A DNA stretch of 25,606 nt, from positions 1-25,606 of the forward strand of contig JAJYJR010000017.1 of assembly GCA_021789355.1 (NCBI GenBank). The letters are read 5' to 3'. Numbering within the stretch: the first letter of the stretch is position 1; the number at the start of each line of letters is the position of its first letter. Positions 1-7,239 of this stretch are shown here, piece after piece. The position numbers were made by a program, and so were the translations under genes. Below the pieces are notes generated by a model that ran no database searches, was not told where the DNA came from, and saw only the letters and a program-made list of their open reading frames with translations. Source of the DNA: Chloroflexota bacterium. Lineage in GTDB: Bacteria; Chloroflexota; Limnocylindria; Limnocylindrales; CSP1-4.

Positions 1-82
1 CCAGTTCGGATTCATCCACCAGCAGCGGAGGAGCAGGATGGTTCGCCATGAGCAGCATCGTAGCTGCGATCTCGCCAAACAT

Positions 83-1367
83 TTAGCCTTCTCCGCGCCG
101 AGACACTAGGACCGCCTCGCCAATCGCGTCTGCCGCGCCCGGGGCGGCGATGAACGCGCCGAGCAGGACTCGCTCGTGTCGGTCAGCCACGATCGTCACG
201 TGTCCGGCGGCCTCGGCGATGTAACCCGGCGCGGTCGTGGCGTAGTCGGTCGTCTCCTCGAACGCGTCGAGCCCGCGCTCGAGCGCCTCCTCGAGCTGGA
301 GCCCGACGCCGGCCGTCTGTGGCTCCGTATATGTGGCGTGCGGGATCGCGGAATGGTCGGGTTGGACGTCCGCACCGAGCGCGATGCGGGCCGCCATCTC
401 GCCCTGGTAGACGGCGAGGTGGGTGTGCATCTCGGGGCCGGCCGGGTCGCCCGCGACGTGATGCCGTCGGCGATCCGCAGCCGCTCGTCGGGATGGAGGA
501 CGCCGTCGTCGAGCCTGGCGCCGACCGTCTCGAGCCCGAGGCCGGGGAGCGGGTAGGTGCGACCGACGGTCAGGAGGATCTCATGGCCCTCGACAACCGC
601 GCCATCCGATAGCTCGATGACGTGCGCGCCGTCGCGGCCGGCTCGCGGTCGGACTCGCGTCGCTCGCAAGCCGGTTCGGATGTCCACGCCGTCGCGCCGT
701 AGCGCGGCGTCGAGCGCCGCCGAGCTGCGCGGATGGTCCCTCGGGTTGATCCGATCGTGGGGTGAGACGAGCACCGTCGGGACCCCGTAGCGGGCGAAGA
801 CCTGCGACAGCTCGACGCCGGTCGGCCCGGCGCCGAGGACGACTAGGCTCTTCGGCAACTCTCGGGTCGAGGTCGCCTCGCGGTTGGTCCACGGCCGGAC
901 CTGGTCGAGGCCGTCGATGTCGGTGGGGATCGTCGAGTTCGAGCCGACCGCGACGAGGATCGCCTTCGCCGCGAGCGCGCGTTCGGTGCCGTCGCGTCGC
1001 ACGACGACGCTCCCTGGTCCGTCGAGCCGTGCCTCGCCCCGGATGACCTCCGCACCGGCGGCTTCTAGGTCGTTGACGTGGCCGCTGTCATCGGGCCAGT
1101 CCCGCGGCCGCTCGCGGACGATCATCCTGTCGCGGAAGTCCGAGGCGCGCTGCCAGACATAGTCGCCGCCCCGGGAGTGGATCGCGGCGGCGTGGAGGAG
1201 TGCCTTGGACGGCATACACACGCCCAGTACGGGCACAAGCCGCCGAATAGCTCGCGGTCGACGATGGCGACGCTCGCGCCGCGGTCCCGAGCGGCGTAGG
1301 CGGCGGCCTGGCCCGCCTCGCCCGCGCCGATGACCACAAGATCGAAGGGGTCGCTCATCGGGCTCAC
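83..1367 (-). pseudogene. Frameshifted FAD-dependent pyridine nucleotide-disulfide oxidoreductase (mercuric reductase / lipoamide dehydrogenase family)
   Basis: Three pieces in different frames join into one protein of about 425 residues. The first piece has an N-terminal FAD-binding motif (VVIGAGEAGQAAAYAA) and the redox segment GGLCPYWAC. The second carries PSKALLHAAA, a second nucleotide-binding motif (VVLGAGPTGVELSQVFARYG) and LLTVGRTYPLPGLGLE. The third has the dimerisation-domain part (GPEMHTHLAVYQGEMAARIA). The first break is an extra AC in the ACACAC run at 1216-1221, inside the active-site motif C-x-Y-W-A-C-M-P-S-K. The second is one missing base near 459/460, just before GDPAGPEMHTH. 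The WAC-MPSK active site differs from the MerA type, so this is a paralogue, probably acting on a disulfide or quinone substrate; the substrate is unknown. It starts at GTG 1367, overlapping the merA stop by four bases, or at ATG 1358. As read it cannot make a full enzyme. Sequencing error is the alternative. Confidence 0.85.
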
Positions 1368-2791
1368 TCCGCGCAGCAGGACAACTTGGAGACGTCGCGG
1401 CTGAACGCCTGGGCGCCGATCTTGAGCGCCTCGGCCATCGTCGGGTAGACGTGGACCAGGTCGACGAAGTCGGCCAGCGTGGCCCGGAACTTCATGGCCA
1501 TGGCGGCCTCGTGGATGATCTCGGGCGCCGATTCACCGATGACGTGGACGCCCAGTACCCGCTCGTCCATCGTCGAGGCGATGAACTTGACCAGCCCGGT
1601 GGTGCGGTGGATCGCGCCCGCCCGCGGCACGTATTCCATCGGCGTCGTCGCGCTCACGGCGGGCGTGCGGCGGGCCCGGACCTCGGCCTCGGTCAGCCCG
1701 ACGGTGGCGATCGGCGGGTCGGTGAAGATCGCCCGCGGGATGACGGTCCCATCGAACGCGCGCTTAGCGTCGGCGAAGGCGTTATCGGCGACGATCCGGC
1801 CCTGGCGCGCCCCGATCGGCGTCGCCATTTGCGAGCCGTGCTGCCGGCCGATCACGTCGCCCGCGGCCCAGACGTGCGACTGGCTCGTCCGGAGCTGCGG
1901 GTCGACGGTGACGATGCCGGCGGGGTCGACGCGCACACCGACGCGCTCTAGCGCGAGCGTGTCGGTGTTCGGAGTCCGCCCCGCGGCCACGAGCAGCCGC
2001 TCGGCGCGGACCAGCCGGCCGCCATCGCCAGTCTCAAGCGCCAGCTCGACGCTGCCGTCATCGCCGCGCACGTGGGCGATCCGCGCGCCCTTGACGACCT
2101 CGATCCCCTCGTCGGCGAACACCTGCTCGAGCGTCCGTCCGAGCTCGGGCTCGTAGCCGCGGAGGAGCTCCGAGCGCGCGACGATGCTGACCCGGCTGCC
2201 GAGCCGAGCGAACAGCTGCGCGAGCTCGACCGCCACGTACCCTCCGCCGAGAACGACGAGCGACTCGGGCAGCTCGGTAAGGCGCCCGGCCTCGTCCGCG
2301 TCGAGCAGGTCGCTTGACAGGTACGGGACGTCGGCCAGCCCCGGGATCGGCGGGATCGTCGGCCGGCTACCGGTGGCCACGAGGATCCGGTCCGCGACAA
2401 CCTCCCGGCCGCCGACCCGGACGCTATTGGTATCGATGAACGCAGCGTCGCCGTCGAGCACCTCGAGATCGGCGATCCCGTCGGCCACGGCGGCGTACTT
2501 CTTGGCCCGATAGGCGCGGACGACATCGTCCTTCTGGGCGACGAGCGCCGCGAAGTCGACTTCCAGTGTCGCCGGCCCAAGGCCCGCGTAGCGGGGATGG
2601 GCCGCCTCGTGAACGATGCGGGCCGCCTCGATGAGGTTCTTCGACGGCAGGCAGCCCCGGTTGGCGCACGTCCCGCCCAGGGTGCGGCGCTCGACCATCG
2701 CCACCCGGGCGCCCAGATCAGTGGCCCGGATGGCGGCAGCGAAGGCCGTCGAGCCCGAGCCGAGGATGAGCAGATCGAACGACTCAGCCAT
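1364..2791 (-). CDS. merA: Mercuric reductase MerA (no N-terminal HMA domain)
   Basis: This flavoenzyme reduces Hg(II) to volatile Hg(0) with NADPH in the cytoplasm. The 475-residue protein is intact. It has an N-terminal FAD site ([17 protein letters not shown]), the redox motif [13 protein letters not shown] with C42 and C47, a second nucleotide-binding site ([20 protein letters not shown]), the FAD-contact segment VWAAGDVIG, and a C-terminal dimerisation domain with [17 protein letters not shown]. It ends in LSCCAE. The paired cysteines C472-C473 are the mercury-receiving pair that separates MerA from lipoamide dehydrogenase. The metal-binding domain often fused to MerA is instead a separate gene directly upstream, overlapping by eight bases, and a frameshifted relative follows with a four-base overlap. 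The operon is led by a MerR-type promoter near 3236-3267. The family assignment is firm; activity is inferred. Confidence 0.94.
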   Translation of the reverse strand: MAESFDLLILGSGSTAFAAAIRATDLGARVAMVERRTLGGTCANRGCLPSKNLIEAARIVHEAAHPRYAGLGPATLEVDFAALVAQKDDVVRAYRAKKYAAVADGIADLEVLDGDAAFIDTNSVRVGGREVVADRILVATGSRPTIPPIPGLADVPYLSSDLLDADEAGRLTELPESLVVLGGGYVAVELAQLFARLGSRVSIVARSELLRGYEPELGRTLEQVFADEGIEVVKGARIAHVRGDDGSVELALETGDGGRLVRAERLLVAAGRTPNTDTLALERVGVRVDPAGIVTVDPQLRTSQSHVWAAGDVIGRQHGSQMATPIGARQGRIVADNAFADAKRAFDGTVIPRAIFTDPPIATVGLTEAEVRARRTPAVSATTPMEYVPRAGAIHRTTGLVKFIASTMDERVLGVHVIGESAPEIIHEAAMAMKFRATLADFVDLVHVYPTMAEALKIGAQAFSRDVSKLSCCAE

Positions 2792-3038
2792 CTGCGGCCG
2801 TCCGCCGGCGCCGCTCGAAGGCGTTGTACTGGCCGGTCGCGCGGACCGCTTGCGCGAGGTCCGACCCCGTGACGTCGGGACGGGCGGTGACGACCGCGCT
2901 GCGGCCCGCGAGGTCGACCTCGGCGTTTTCCACGCCCGGCACCGACTCGAGGGCCTTGGTGACGTGGACGACGCAGTCGTCGCAGGTCATCCCCCCGACG
3001 CCGAGATCGATGTACACGATCGGTTGCTGTGTTGTCAT
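2784..3038 (-). CDS. Stand-alone HMA-domain metal-binding protein of the mer operon
   Basis: This 84-residue protein is essentially one heavy-metal-associated domain with the ferredoxin-like pattern. The metal loop is [12 protein letters not shown], with the CxxC pair near residues 19 and 22, followed by [15 protein letters not shown] and AVVTARPDV. No signal peptide is seen, so unlike periplasmic MerP it should be cytoplasmic. It probably hands Hg(II) to the MerA encoded directly downstream, doing the job of the N-terminal domain that this MerA lacks. It starts at ATG 3038, overlapping the stop of the small membrane protein upstream, and its stop overlaps the merA start by eight bases, so translation is likely coupled. 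The metal could also be copper, as HMA loops alone do not decide this; the operon context favours mercury. Confidence 0.88.
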   Translation of the reverse strand: MTTQQPIVYIDLGVGGMTCDDCVVHVTKALESVPGVENAEVDLAGRSAVVTARPDVTGSDLAQAVRATGQYNAFERRRRTAADG

Positions 3039-3226
3039 CTATGACGGCTCCTGTCTGTGGCGGAGGTACCAGGCGGTCCAGCCGGCGATCCCGACCAGCA
3101 CCGCCGCCGGCAACGCGATCCCAACGAAGCTGAGCAGGACCGTGCCGCCCGCCGCCGCGAGGAGCGAGACCCCGAGGCAGCGACGACCGCGGGGGTCGCG
3201 GCACCGAGCACCAACCGGCTTCTCAT
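3039..3226 (-). pseudogene. Small two-helix membrane protein at the head of the mer operon, frameshifted
   Basis: Reading from ATG 3226 gives MRSRLVLGAATPAVVA and then an arginine- and serine-rich nonsense tail. If one base is restored near 3181 the frame continues as a strongly hydrophobic stretch (CLGVSLLAAAGGTVLLSFVG, then IALPAAVLVGIAGWTAWYL) and ends at TAG 3039-3041, next to the start of the HMA gene. The repaired protein is about 62 residues with two membrane helices. Its position as the first gene behind the MerR-type promoter suggests a mercury-uptake role like MerT or MerE. However, it has a single cysteine in the first helix rather than the paired cysteines of those families, so the function is only a guess from context. 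Confidence 0.5.
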
Positions 3227-3235
3227 CCGATGGGC

Positions 3236-3267
3236 AGCCTAGACCTTCAAGTAAGCTTGAATGTCAA
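3236..3267 (-). promoter_or_regulatory. MerR-family operator within a long-spacer promoter of the mer operon
   Basis: On the minus strand a consensus -35 box TTGACA (3267-3262) is followed at once by the perfect inverted repeat TTCAAG-CTTA-CTTGAA (3261-3246). A -10-like TAGGCT follows about 20 bases after the -35. A dyad inside an over-long spacer is the hallmark of promoters that MerR-type activators untwist. It lies just upstream of the leftward mer genes and on the side facing the merR gene. Confidence 0.75.
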
Positions 3268-3289
3268 GAGGACTATCATCCGGCTGAGT

Positions 3290-3488
3290 GTCATCCTGTT
3301 GGGGTCCGGCGGCTTGGCTCGTATCCTCCGTGCCCGCCGACGGGTGTGGCCTTGCATGGATCTGCCGGCCGTCGGACATGGGACGGACCGACCGGTGTGA
3401 CTTGATAGGAGCGTGGCAACCGCCCCCACTCAGGCGTGTCCACCGGCCGGCCCGGGAAGTCACCCTGAAGAGGAGGGCGACCACGGAG
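3290..3488 (+). ncRNA. Candidate non-coding left end of the IS110 element (possible bridge RNA region)
   Basis: About 200 bases without a convincing gene precede the transposase. IS110-family elements are known to encode a structured bridge RNA in the non-coding end next to the transposase. This stretch holds GC-rich inverted repeats (for example CCCG-CCGA-CGGG near 3338 and CCGGCC blocks near 3366 and 3440). It also holds the sequence CTTGATAGGAGCGTGG (3401-3416), which resembles the bases that follow the transposase stop. The RNA itself is not demonstrated and its ends are unknown. Confidence 0.25.
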
Positions 3489-4538
3489 ATGATCGTCATC
3501 GGCGTCGATTCCCACAAGCGGACGCACACGGCGGTGGCCGCCGACGGCAACGGCCGCCGGCTCGCCGAGCTCACGGTCGTCGCGAGCGGCGAGGGCAACC
3601 TCGACCTCGTCCGCTGGGCGGCCCGCTTCTCTGCCCGCCGGTTCGCCCTCGAGGACACCCGGCATCTGTCGCGCCGCCTCTCGGCTGACCTGCTCCGGGC
3701 GGGCGAGACCGTCACTTGGGTGCCGACCCGGCTGATGGCCGGCGCCCGCCGGCACGGCCGCGAGCAGGGCAAGAGCGATCCCATCGACGCGCTCGCGGTC
3801 GCGCGGGCGGCGCTCGCCAACCCCGATCTGCCCACCGCCAGGCTCGAAGGCGAGGAGCGCGAGCTGCGCCTGCTCGTCGACCACCGCGAGGACCTCGTCG
3901 CCGAGCGGACCCGGGCGGTGAACCGCCTGCGCTGGCACCTCCACGAGCTCGACCCCGGCAATGAGCCGGGACCGCGATCCCTGGACCGGACCGTCGTCCT
4001 CGACGCCCTCGAGGCCCGGCTGGCGGGGCTCCCCGGCACGGTCGCCCGGATCGCCCGGGGTCTCGTCGTCCGGGTCCGCGACCTCACCCGGGCCATCCGC
4101 GAGCTGGGGCGGGAACTGGAGCGGCTGGCCGCCTTGGTAGCCCCGACGCTGCTGGCCCTGCCCGGCTGCGGGCACCTGTCGGCTGCCAAGCTCGTGGGGC
4201 AGGTCGCCGGCATCGAGAGGTTCAGCTCGGCTGCCGCCTTTGCCCGCCACAGCGGCTCAGCCCCACTGCCGGTCTGGTCGGGCAACGTCGAGCGCCACCG
4301 CCTCTCGCGCAAGGGCGACCGTCAGGTCAACGTGGTGCTCCACCGGATCGCCATCACCCAGATGCGCCTTGGCGACCGGGGCCGCGCCTACTACGAGCGC
4401 CGCCGCTCCGCCGGCGACAGCAAGGCCGAGGCCATCCGGGCTCTCCGTCGCCGGATCAGCGACGAGGTCTACCGCCGGATGCGGCACGATGAACGCCTTC
4501 GCGCGGCCCTGCGAGCACCGCTCGCGGCAGCCGCTTGA
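3489..4538 (+). CDS. IS110-family transposase (DEDD recombinase)
   Basis: The 349-residue protein begins MIVIGVDSHKRTHTAVAADG, the usual start of the RuvC-like DEDD domain of IS110 transposases, with the first acidic residue at D7. Further acidic positions are in FALEDTRHLSRRL and GKSDPIDALAVARAAL. A coiled middle part follows, then the C-terminal transposase_20 domain (LLALPGCGHLSAAKLVGQV, FARHSGSAPLPVWSG, HRLSRKGDRQVNVVLHRIA) that holds the catalytic serine region. The length is near the family's usual 340-400. ATG 3489 has GGAG a few bases upstream and matches the family start; the frame is open further upstream but without family similarity. Family members catalyse RNA-guided insertion. 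It looks intact and lies between merR and the mer operon. Confidence 0.92.
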   Translation: MIVIGVDSHKRTHTAVAADGNGRRLAELTVVASGEGNLDLVRWAARFSARRFALEDTRHLSRRLSADLLRAGETVTWVPTRLMAGARRHGREQGKSDPIDALAVARAALANPDLPTARLEGEERELRLLVDHREDLVAERTRAVNRLRWHLHELDPGNEPGPRSLDRTVVLDALEARLAGLPGTVARIARGLVVRVRDLTRAIRELGRELERLAALVAPTLLALPGCGHLSAAKLVGQVAGIERFSSAAAFARHSGSAPLPVWSGNVERHRLSRKGDRQVNVVLHRIAITQMRLGDRGRAYYERRRSAGDSKAEAIRALRRRISDEVYRRMRHDERLRAALRAPLAAAA

Positions 4539-4551
4539 CATAGGAGCATCC

Positions 4552-4980
4552 GTGCGCATCGGAGAACTCGCACGCCGGAGCGGCATAGCGCCATCCGCAG
4601 TTCGGTACTACGAGCAACTCGGGCTGCTGCCCGCGCCGGGGCGAACCGCGTCGGGCTACCGGTCCTTTGCCGACGACACCGTCGACCGCCTCACCTTCAT
4701 CCGGTCCGCTCAGGCGGTCGGGCTGACCCTGGCCGAGGTGCGCCAGGTGCTCGGCGTCCGCGACGGCGGCGAGGCGCCCTGCCACGTCGTCGCCGAGTTC
4801 ATCGACCGGCGGCACGCCGAGATCCGAGCCCGGATCGCCGAGCTTCAGGCCCTCGAGCGGGAGCTGACCCAACTTCGGGAGCGGGCCAAGCGCCTTGAGC
4901 CGCGCGACTGCGACCCGTCAGGCATCTGCCACGTCATCCCGAAACTGACGCCGGCCGCTCGCTCGAGTCTCGCACGTTAG
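4552..4980 (+). CDS. merR: MerR-family heavy-metal-responsive transcriptional regulator
   Basis: The 142-residue protein has an N-terminal winged-helix domain (VRIGELARRSGIAPSAVRYY, then EQLGLLPAPGRTASGYRSF), the linker helix (FIRSAQAVGLTLAEVRQVLG), a dimerising coiled coil from about residue 80 to 112, and a C-terminal metal loop with C120 and C126 (RDCDPSGICHVIP). With C77 (EAPCHVV) this gives three cysteines, placed much as in mercury-sensing MerR, though the loop is shorter. It starts at GTG 4552 with AGGAG five bases upstream. It probably controls the leftward mer operon through the dyad at 3246-3261, but the IS110 element now lies between them. Its ribosome site lies in sequence that resembles the IS end. 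Zinc or copper sensing cannot be ruled out. Confidence 0.87.
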   Translation: MRIGELARRSGIAPSAVRYYEQLGLLPAPGRTASGYRSFADDTVDRLTFIRSAQAVGLTLAEVRQVLGVRDGGEAPCHVVAEFIDRRHAEIRARIAELQALERELTQLRERAKRLEPRDCDPSGICHVIPKLTPAARSSLAR

Positions 4981-5133
4981 CCGAATTGGTCGAAGGCTCT
5001 TGGGCTGGCGGGATCCGAAACCGGACGCGGCGTGATCGAGCCCACAGTCGGCTCGTGGGGCCCGTTACGGACGGCTGCATCGGCCCGCCGGAGGCTCGGT
5101 CCCGCACCCGCTCCTCGTACCGGAGTTCTCCCC

Positions 5134-5283
5134 ATGGTGTCGCGGTCGATTCATGAAGGCGGGACCGGCCGCAGTAACCGATCGCCCCGCGTCGCGACCG
5201 CTGGAGCGATGGCCGCATCGCTCGTGCCGATCGCCATCGGTGTGCCGGCCGTCGCCGCGGCGACACCCCAGACCGAGACGTAA
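5134..5283 (+). CDS. Possible 49-residue secreted-peptide fragment, function unknown
   Basis: An ATG at 5134 is preceded by GGAG at 5122-5125 with an eight-base gap, a good ribosome site. The short product has a basic N-terminal third and then a hydrophobic, alanine-rich segment (VATAGAMAASLVPIAIGVPA) ending in AVAAATPQTET, much like a signal peptide with its cleavage region. It stops right after that, so it could be the N-terminal remnant of a secreted protein that lost the rest, or a chance frame in GC-rich DNA. I recognise no family. Confidence 0.25.
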   Translation: MVSRSIHEGGTGRSNRSPRVATAGAMAASLVPIAIGVPAVAAATPQTET

Positions 5284-5304
5284 ATTCATCCGCCTCTCGG
5301 TGCC

Positions 5305-5332
5305 GACCCACACCGATAACGGCATGTGGGTC
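5305..5332. other. Strong hairpin, possible terminator or RNA structure
   Basis: GACCCACA at 5305-5312 pairs perfectly with TGTGGGTC at 5325-5332. Inside, CCG and CGG pair around an ATAA loop with a two-base bulge. No run of T follows in either direction, so it is not a typical intrinsic terminator. It lies between merR and the response-regulator relic, which converge here. Confidence 0.45.
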
Positions 5333-5423
5333 ATTGGTCAGCGCGACGCGTCATCACGTCAAAAAGCGCGGCCGCCTCGGGTCACGCGCGTCGAGGCCTA
5401 GGAGCAAGGTGATCGAGTCGCCA

Positions 5424-5878
5424 TCAGCGTCGAGGACCGGACTTCTCGGAGACTATTGACTGGACCCCGATGATCCGGGTGGCGGTCGCGAGCCGGCGCT
5501 CGAGCCGGTTCACCTGGCGCCAGGCGCAACAGGCCTTGACCCGCAACACGAGTTCGCGTGGCGAGAAGGGCTTGACGAGATACTCGTCGGCGCCGACCGA
5601 TAGGCCCACGATGCGGTCGATCTCCTCAGCGCGAGCGGTGAGCATGATCACGTAGGCGTCGGAGGTTTCGCAGGCCCGGGCGGAGGACCTCGAAGCCCTC
5701 GAGCCCGGGCAGCATGACGTCGAGCACGACGACGTCCGGGTCGTGCTCCCGGATGAGTTCGAGCCCGGTCGGGCCGTCGGCAGCCTCGAGCACCTCCATG
5801 CCCTCGCGCTCGAGGTCAGCCGCGCACAGCTCGACGATGGGCGCCTCATCGTCGATGACCAGGACGCGTCGTGCTCAT
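5424..5878 (-). pseudogene. Response regulator receiver-domain relic
   Basis: Two frames together spell most of an OmpR-type receiver domain. The first has [34 protein letters not shown] and [17 protein letters not shown], where the D of LDVMLPG is the phospho-acceptor. After a one-base shift in the CCC near 5680 it continues as [20 protein letters not shown] and [20 protein letters not shown]. The lysine of LVKPF is the conserved switch residue. A further shift is needed near the start to reach ATG 5878. After VLRVKA the sequence leaves the family, and no winged-helix DNA-binding domain follows, so the gene is truncated as well as frameshifted. The start would overlap the end of a histidine kinase-like tail by four bases. 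Confidence 0.75.
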
Positions 5879-5958
5879 GACCCGCACAGCGGCAGCGTGA
5901 CCACGGCCTCGGTGGTGGCCTCGAGTTGACCCGGCCTTCCTGAAGCGGGGTCACGCGC
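5875..5958 (-). pseudogene. Possible C-terminal scrap of a sensor histidine kinase
   Basis: On the minus strand directly ahead of the response-regulator relic is a frame ending [18 protein letters not shown], with its TGA overlapping the regulator ATG. Such a short glycine, acid-rich, TLPL ending is typical of the last beta strand of HATPase_c kinases, and kinase-regulator pairs are commonly arranged this way. The rest of the kinase is absent. The similarity covers only about 20 residues, so this is a weak call. Confidence 0.3.
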
Positions 5959-6128
5959 ATCGTGAGATCCTAAGGCCATGTAGTAGACGTGACTCGCCGG
6001 CGATATGCGGCGATCGCATCGTGCCAATCTTGATCGGTGCTCGCACGCGCTCTTGATGGGCGAGTCCGAGCATACGGACATCGCGACGTCGAACCGCCCG
6101 GCTGAGCCCAGAAGAGGAGTTGACCTCG

Positions 6129-6356
6129 ATGATGTACGGGACCCTCGGGTCGGGTGGCATCCTTCTCATGCTCCTCTGGCTCGTGCTCTTGGTGGTCATC
6201 GTGACGGGCGTCGCCTGGCTTGTTGTCTCGCTCCTTGGTGGGGCCGGTCGATCGGGGCGCGGCGAGGCCGCCGAAACCCTCCGGACACGCTTCGCCAAAG
6301 TCGAGATCAGCGCGGAGGAGTACGAACAGGCCAGGCGCGTCCTCGATATCAAGTAG
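6129..6356 (+). CDS. SHOCT-domain small membrane protein
   Basis: A product of about 75 residues starts MMYGTLGSGG, followed by one membrane helix (ILLMLLWLVLLVVIVTGVAW) and a C-terminal SHOCT motif of about 30 residues (LRTRFAKVEISAEEYEQARRVL). SHOCT domains are short helical oligomerisation modules of unknown exact role. ATG 6129 or 6132 is chosen because AGGAG lies at 6115-6119; an upstream TTG in frame is less likely. It sits 12 bases ahead of a secreted cupredoxin in the same direction, so the two are probably co-transcribed and this protein may act at the membrane in the same copper-handling unit. Confidence 0.85.
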   Translation: MMYGTLGSGGILLMLLWLVLLVVIVTGVAWLVVSLLGGAGRSGRGEAAETLRTRFAKVEISAEEYEQARRVLDIK

Positions 6357-6368
6357 GAGGTGTCGAAG

Positions 6369-7082
6369 ATGCAGCGCAAGCGGCTGCTCGTACTTGGCGT
6401 CGTCATCGCCGCTGCGGTCGCGCTCGCGGCGACGACGATCGCGTTGGCATCCGGCCCCACATCCGCCGTGAACCCATCGAACAGCGGCGGGATGATGGGT
6501 GGCGGGATGATGGGTGGCGGAACCAGCGGCGGGATGATGGGCGGGACGGCCAACCTCGACGCCATGGGCCAGATGATGGGTCGTGCCCTCGCCGGTCGGG
6601 CGGGTCAGCCGATCTCGCCCTCAGAGGCCGGCACGCTCGGTGACGCAGTGCCCGCGGGGGTGACCGTCGATCGCACGGCGAACCGGCTCACGTTCACGAC
6701 CCCGTCGGTGCGCCTCGCGGTGCTCGCGAGCCCATCCAACGGCCCGGACATGACGTTCCGCATCGCGGGGCTCGCCGATCCAACGATCGTGGTGCCGCAG
6801 GGTGCGAGCATCACGGTCCAGTTCGTCAACGCCGACAGCGACACGAGCCACGGCTGGCTCCTGACCACGGCCCAGCCACCCTTCGGGCCGATGGCCATGA
6901 TGGGTGCGCCGGCCGTCGCGGGTGCCTTCGCCCCGCCGCTGGGCGATCCGACGGCGGCCGGGTTGCCGACTGAGACGATCACCTTCACTGCCGCGACCGC
7001 GGGCCACGACACCTACCTCTGCCCGGTGCCCGGCCACGCCCAGCAGGGGATGTACGGCACCCTGGAAGTGATCGGGGCGTGA
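6369..7082 (+). CDS. Exported cupredoxin (rusticyanin/plastocyanin-like blue copper protein)
   Basis: The 237-residue protein starts MQRKRLLVLGVV, a signal peptide or membrane anchor up to about residue 28. A low-complexity segment follows, with three GGMMGG units (about residues 40-60) and more methionines. The cupredoxin fold covers roughly residues 100-237. The type 1 copper ligands are visible: H161 (DTSHGWLL), C218, H223 and M228 (YLCPVPGHAQQGMYGTLEV). The Cys-x4-His-x4-Met spacing and the long inserts resemble rusticyanin and sulfocyanin. It likely carries electrons or copper outside the membrane. AGGAGG at 6355-6360 places the start at ATG 6369 rather than the GTG at 6360. The methionine-rich segment may bind Cu(I), which is an inference. 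Confidence 0.9.
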   Translation: MQRKRLLVLGVVIAAAVALAATTIALASGPTSAVNPSNSGGMMGGGMMGGGTSGGMMGGTANLDAMGQMMGRALAGRAGQPISPSEAGTLGDAVPAGVTVDRTANRLTFTTPSVRLAVLASPSNGPDMTFRIAGLADPTIVVPQGASITVQFVNADSDTSHGWLLTTAQPPFGPMAMMGAPAVAGAFAPPLGDPTAAGLPTETITFTAATAGHDTYLCPVPGHAQQGMYGTLEVIGA

Positions 7083-7239
7083 TCGCTCTCCGTCATTACG
7101 TCGACTGGGACGTGGTGCAGGTCGAGATGCGCCTCGGGGTCGCCGATGACCTCGAGCGGGCAAGATCTTGCCGCAGTCGGAGGTCTGCCCCCGGGCTCGG
7201 CGGACAGACCAGCCGCCGTGGCGGCCTTGCGATCGCCCG

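Larger units (their letters stand above)
3270..4551 (+). mobile_element. IS110-family insertion sequence (ends approximate)
   Basis: One IS110-type transposase gene occupies most of this span, with a non-coding left flank of roughly 200 bases and almost no right flank before merR. IS110 elements lack terminal inverted repeats and usually make no target duplication, so the borders cannot be read off directly. The left border lies between the mer operator (ends 3267) and about 3400. The right border lies at or a few bases past 4551. A similar motif occurs near both ends: CTTGATAGGAGC at 3401 and CTTGACATAGGAGC at 4534. Confidence 0.6.
4981..5423. other. Largely non-coding stretch between merR and a response-regulator relic
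   Basis: About 440 bases follow merR with no recognisable gene. They hold one small reading frame with a signal-peptide-like tail (5134-5283) and a strong hairpin (5305-5332), both listed separately. The remainder shows no family similarity that I can recognise. Confidence 0.4.

Noticed and set aside
4528..4560. TTGACA at 4535-4540 as the merR promoter
   Set aside because: It overlaps the transposase stop and lies only 11 bases ahead of the merR start, leaving no room for a -10 box upstream of the start codon.
7213..7224. CCGCCGTGGCGG as a terminator between the cupredoxin and copA
   Set aside because: The stem is only four pairs once a usable loop is allowed, and no T run follows; such repeats are expected by chance in this base composition.
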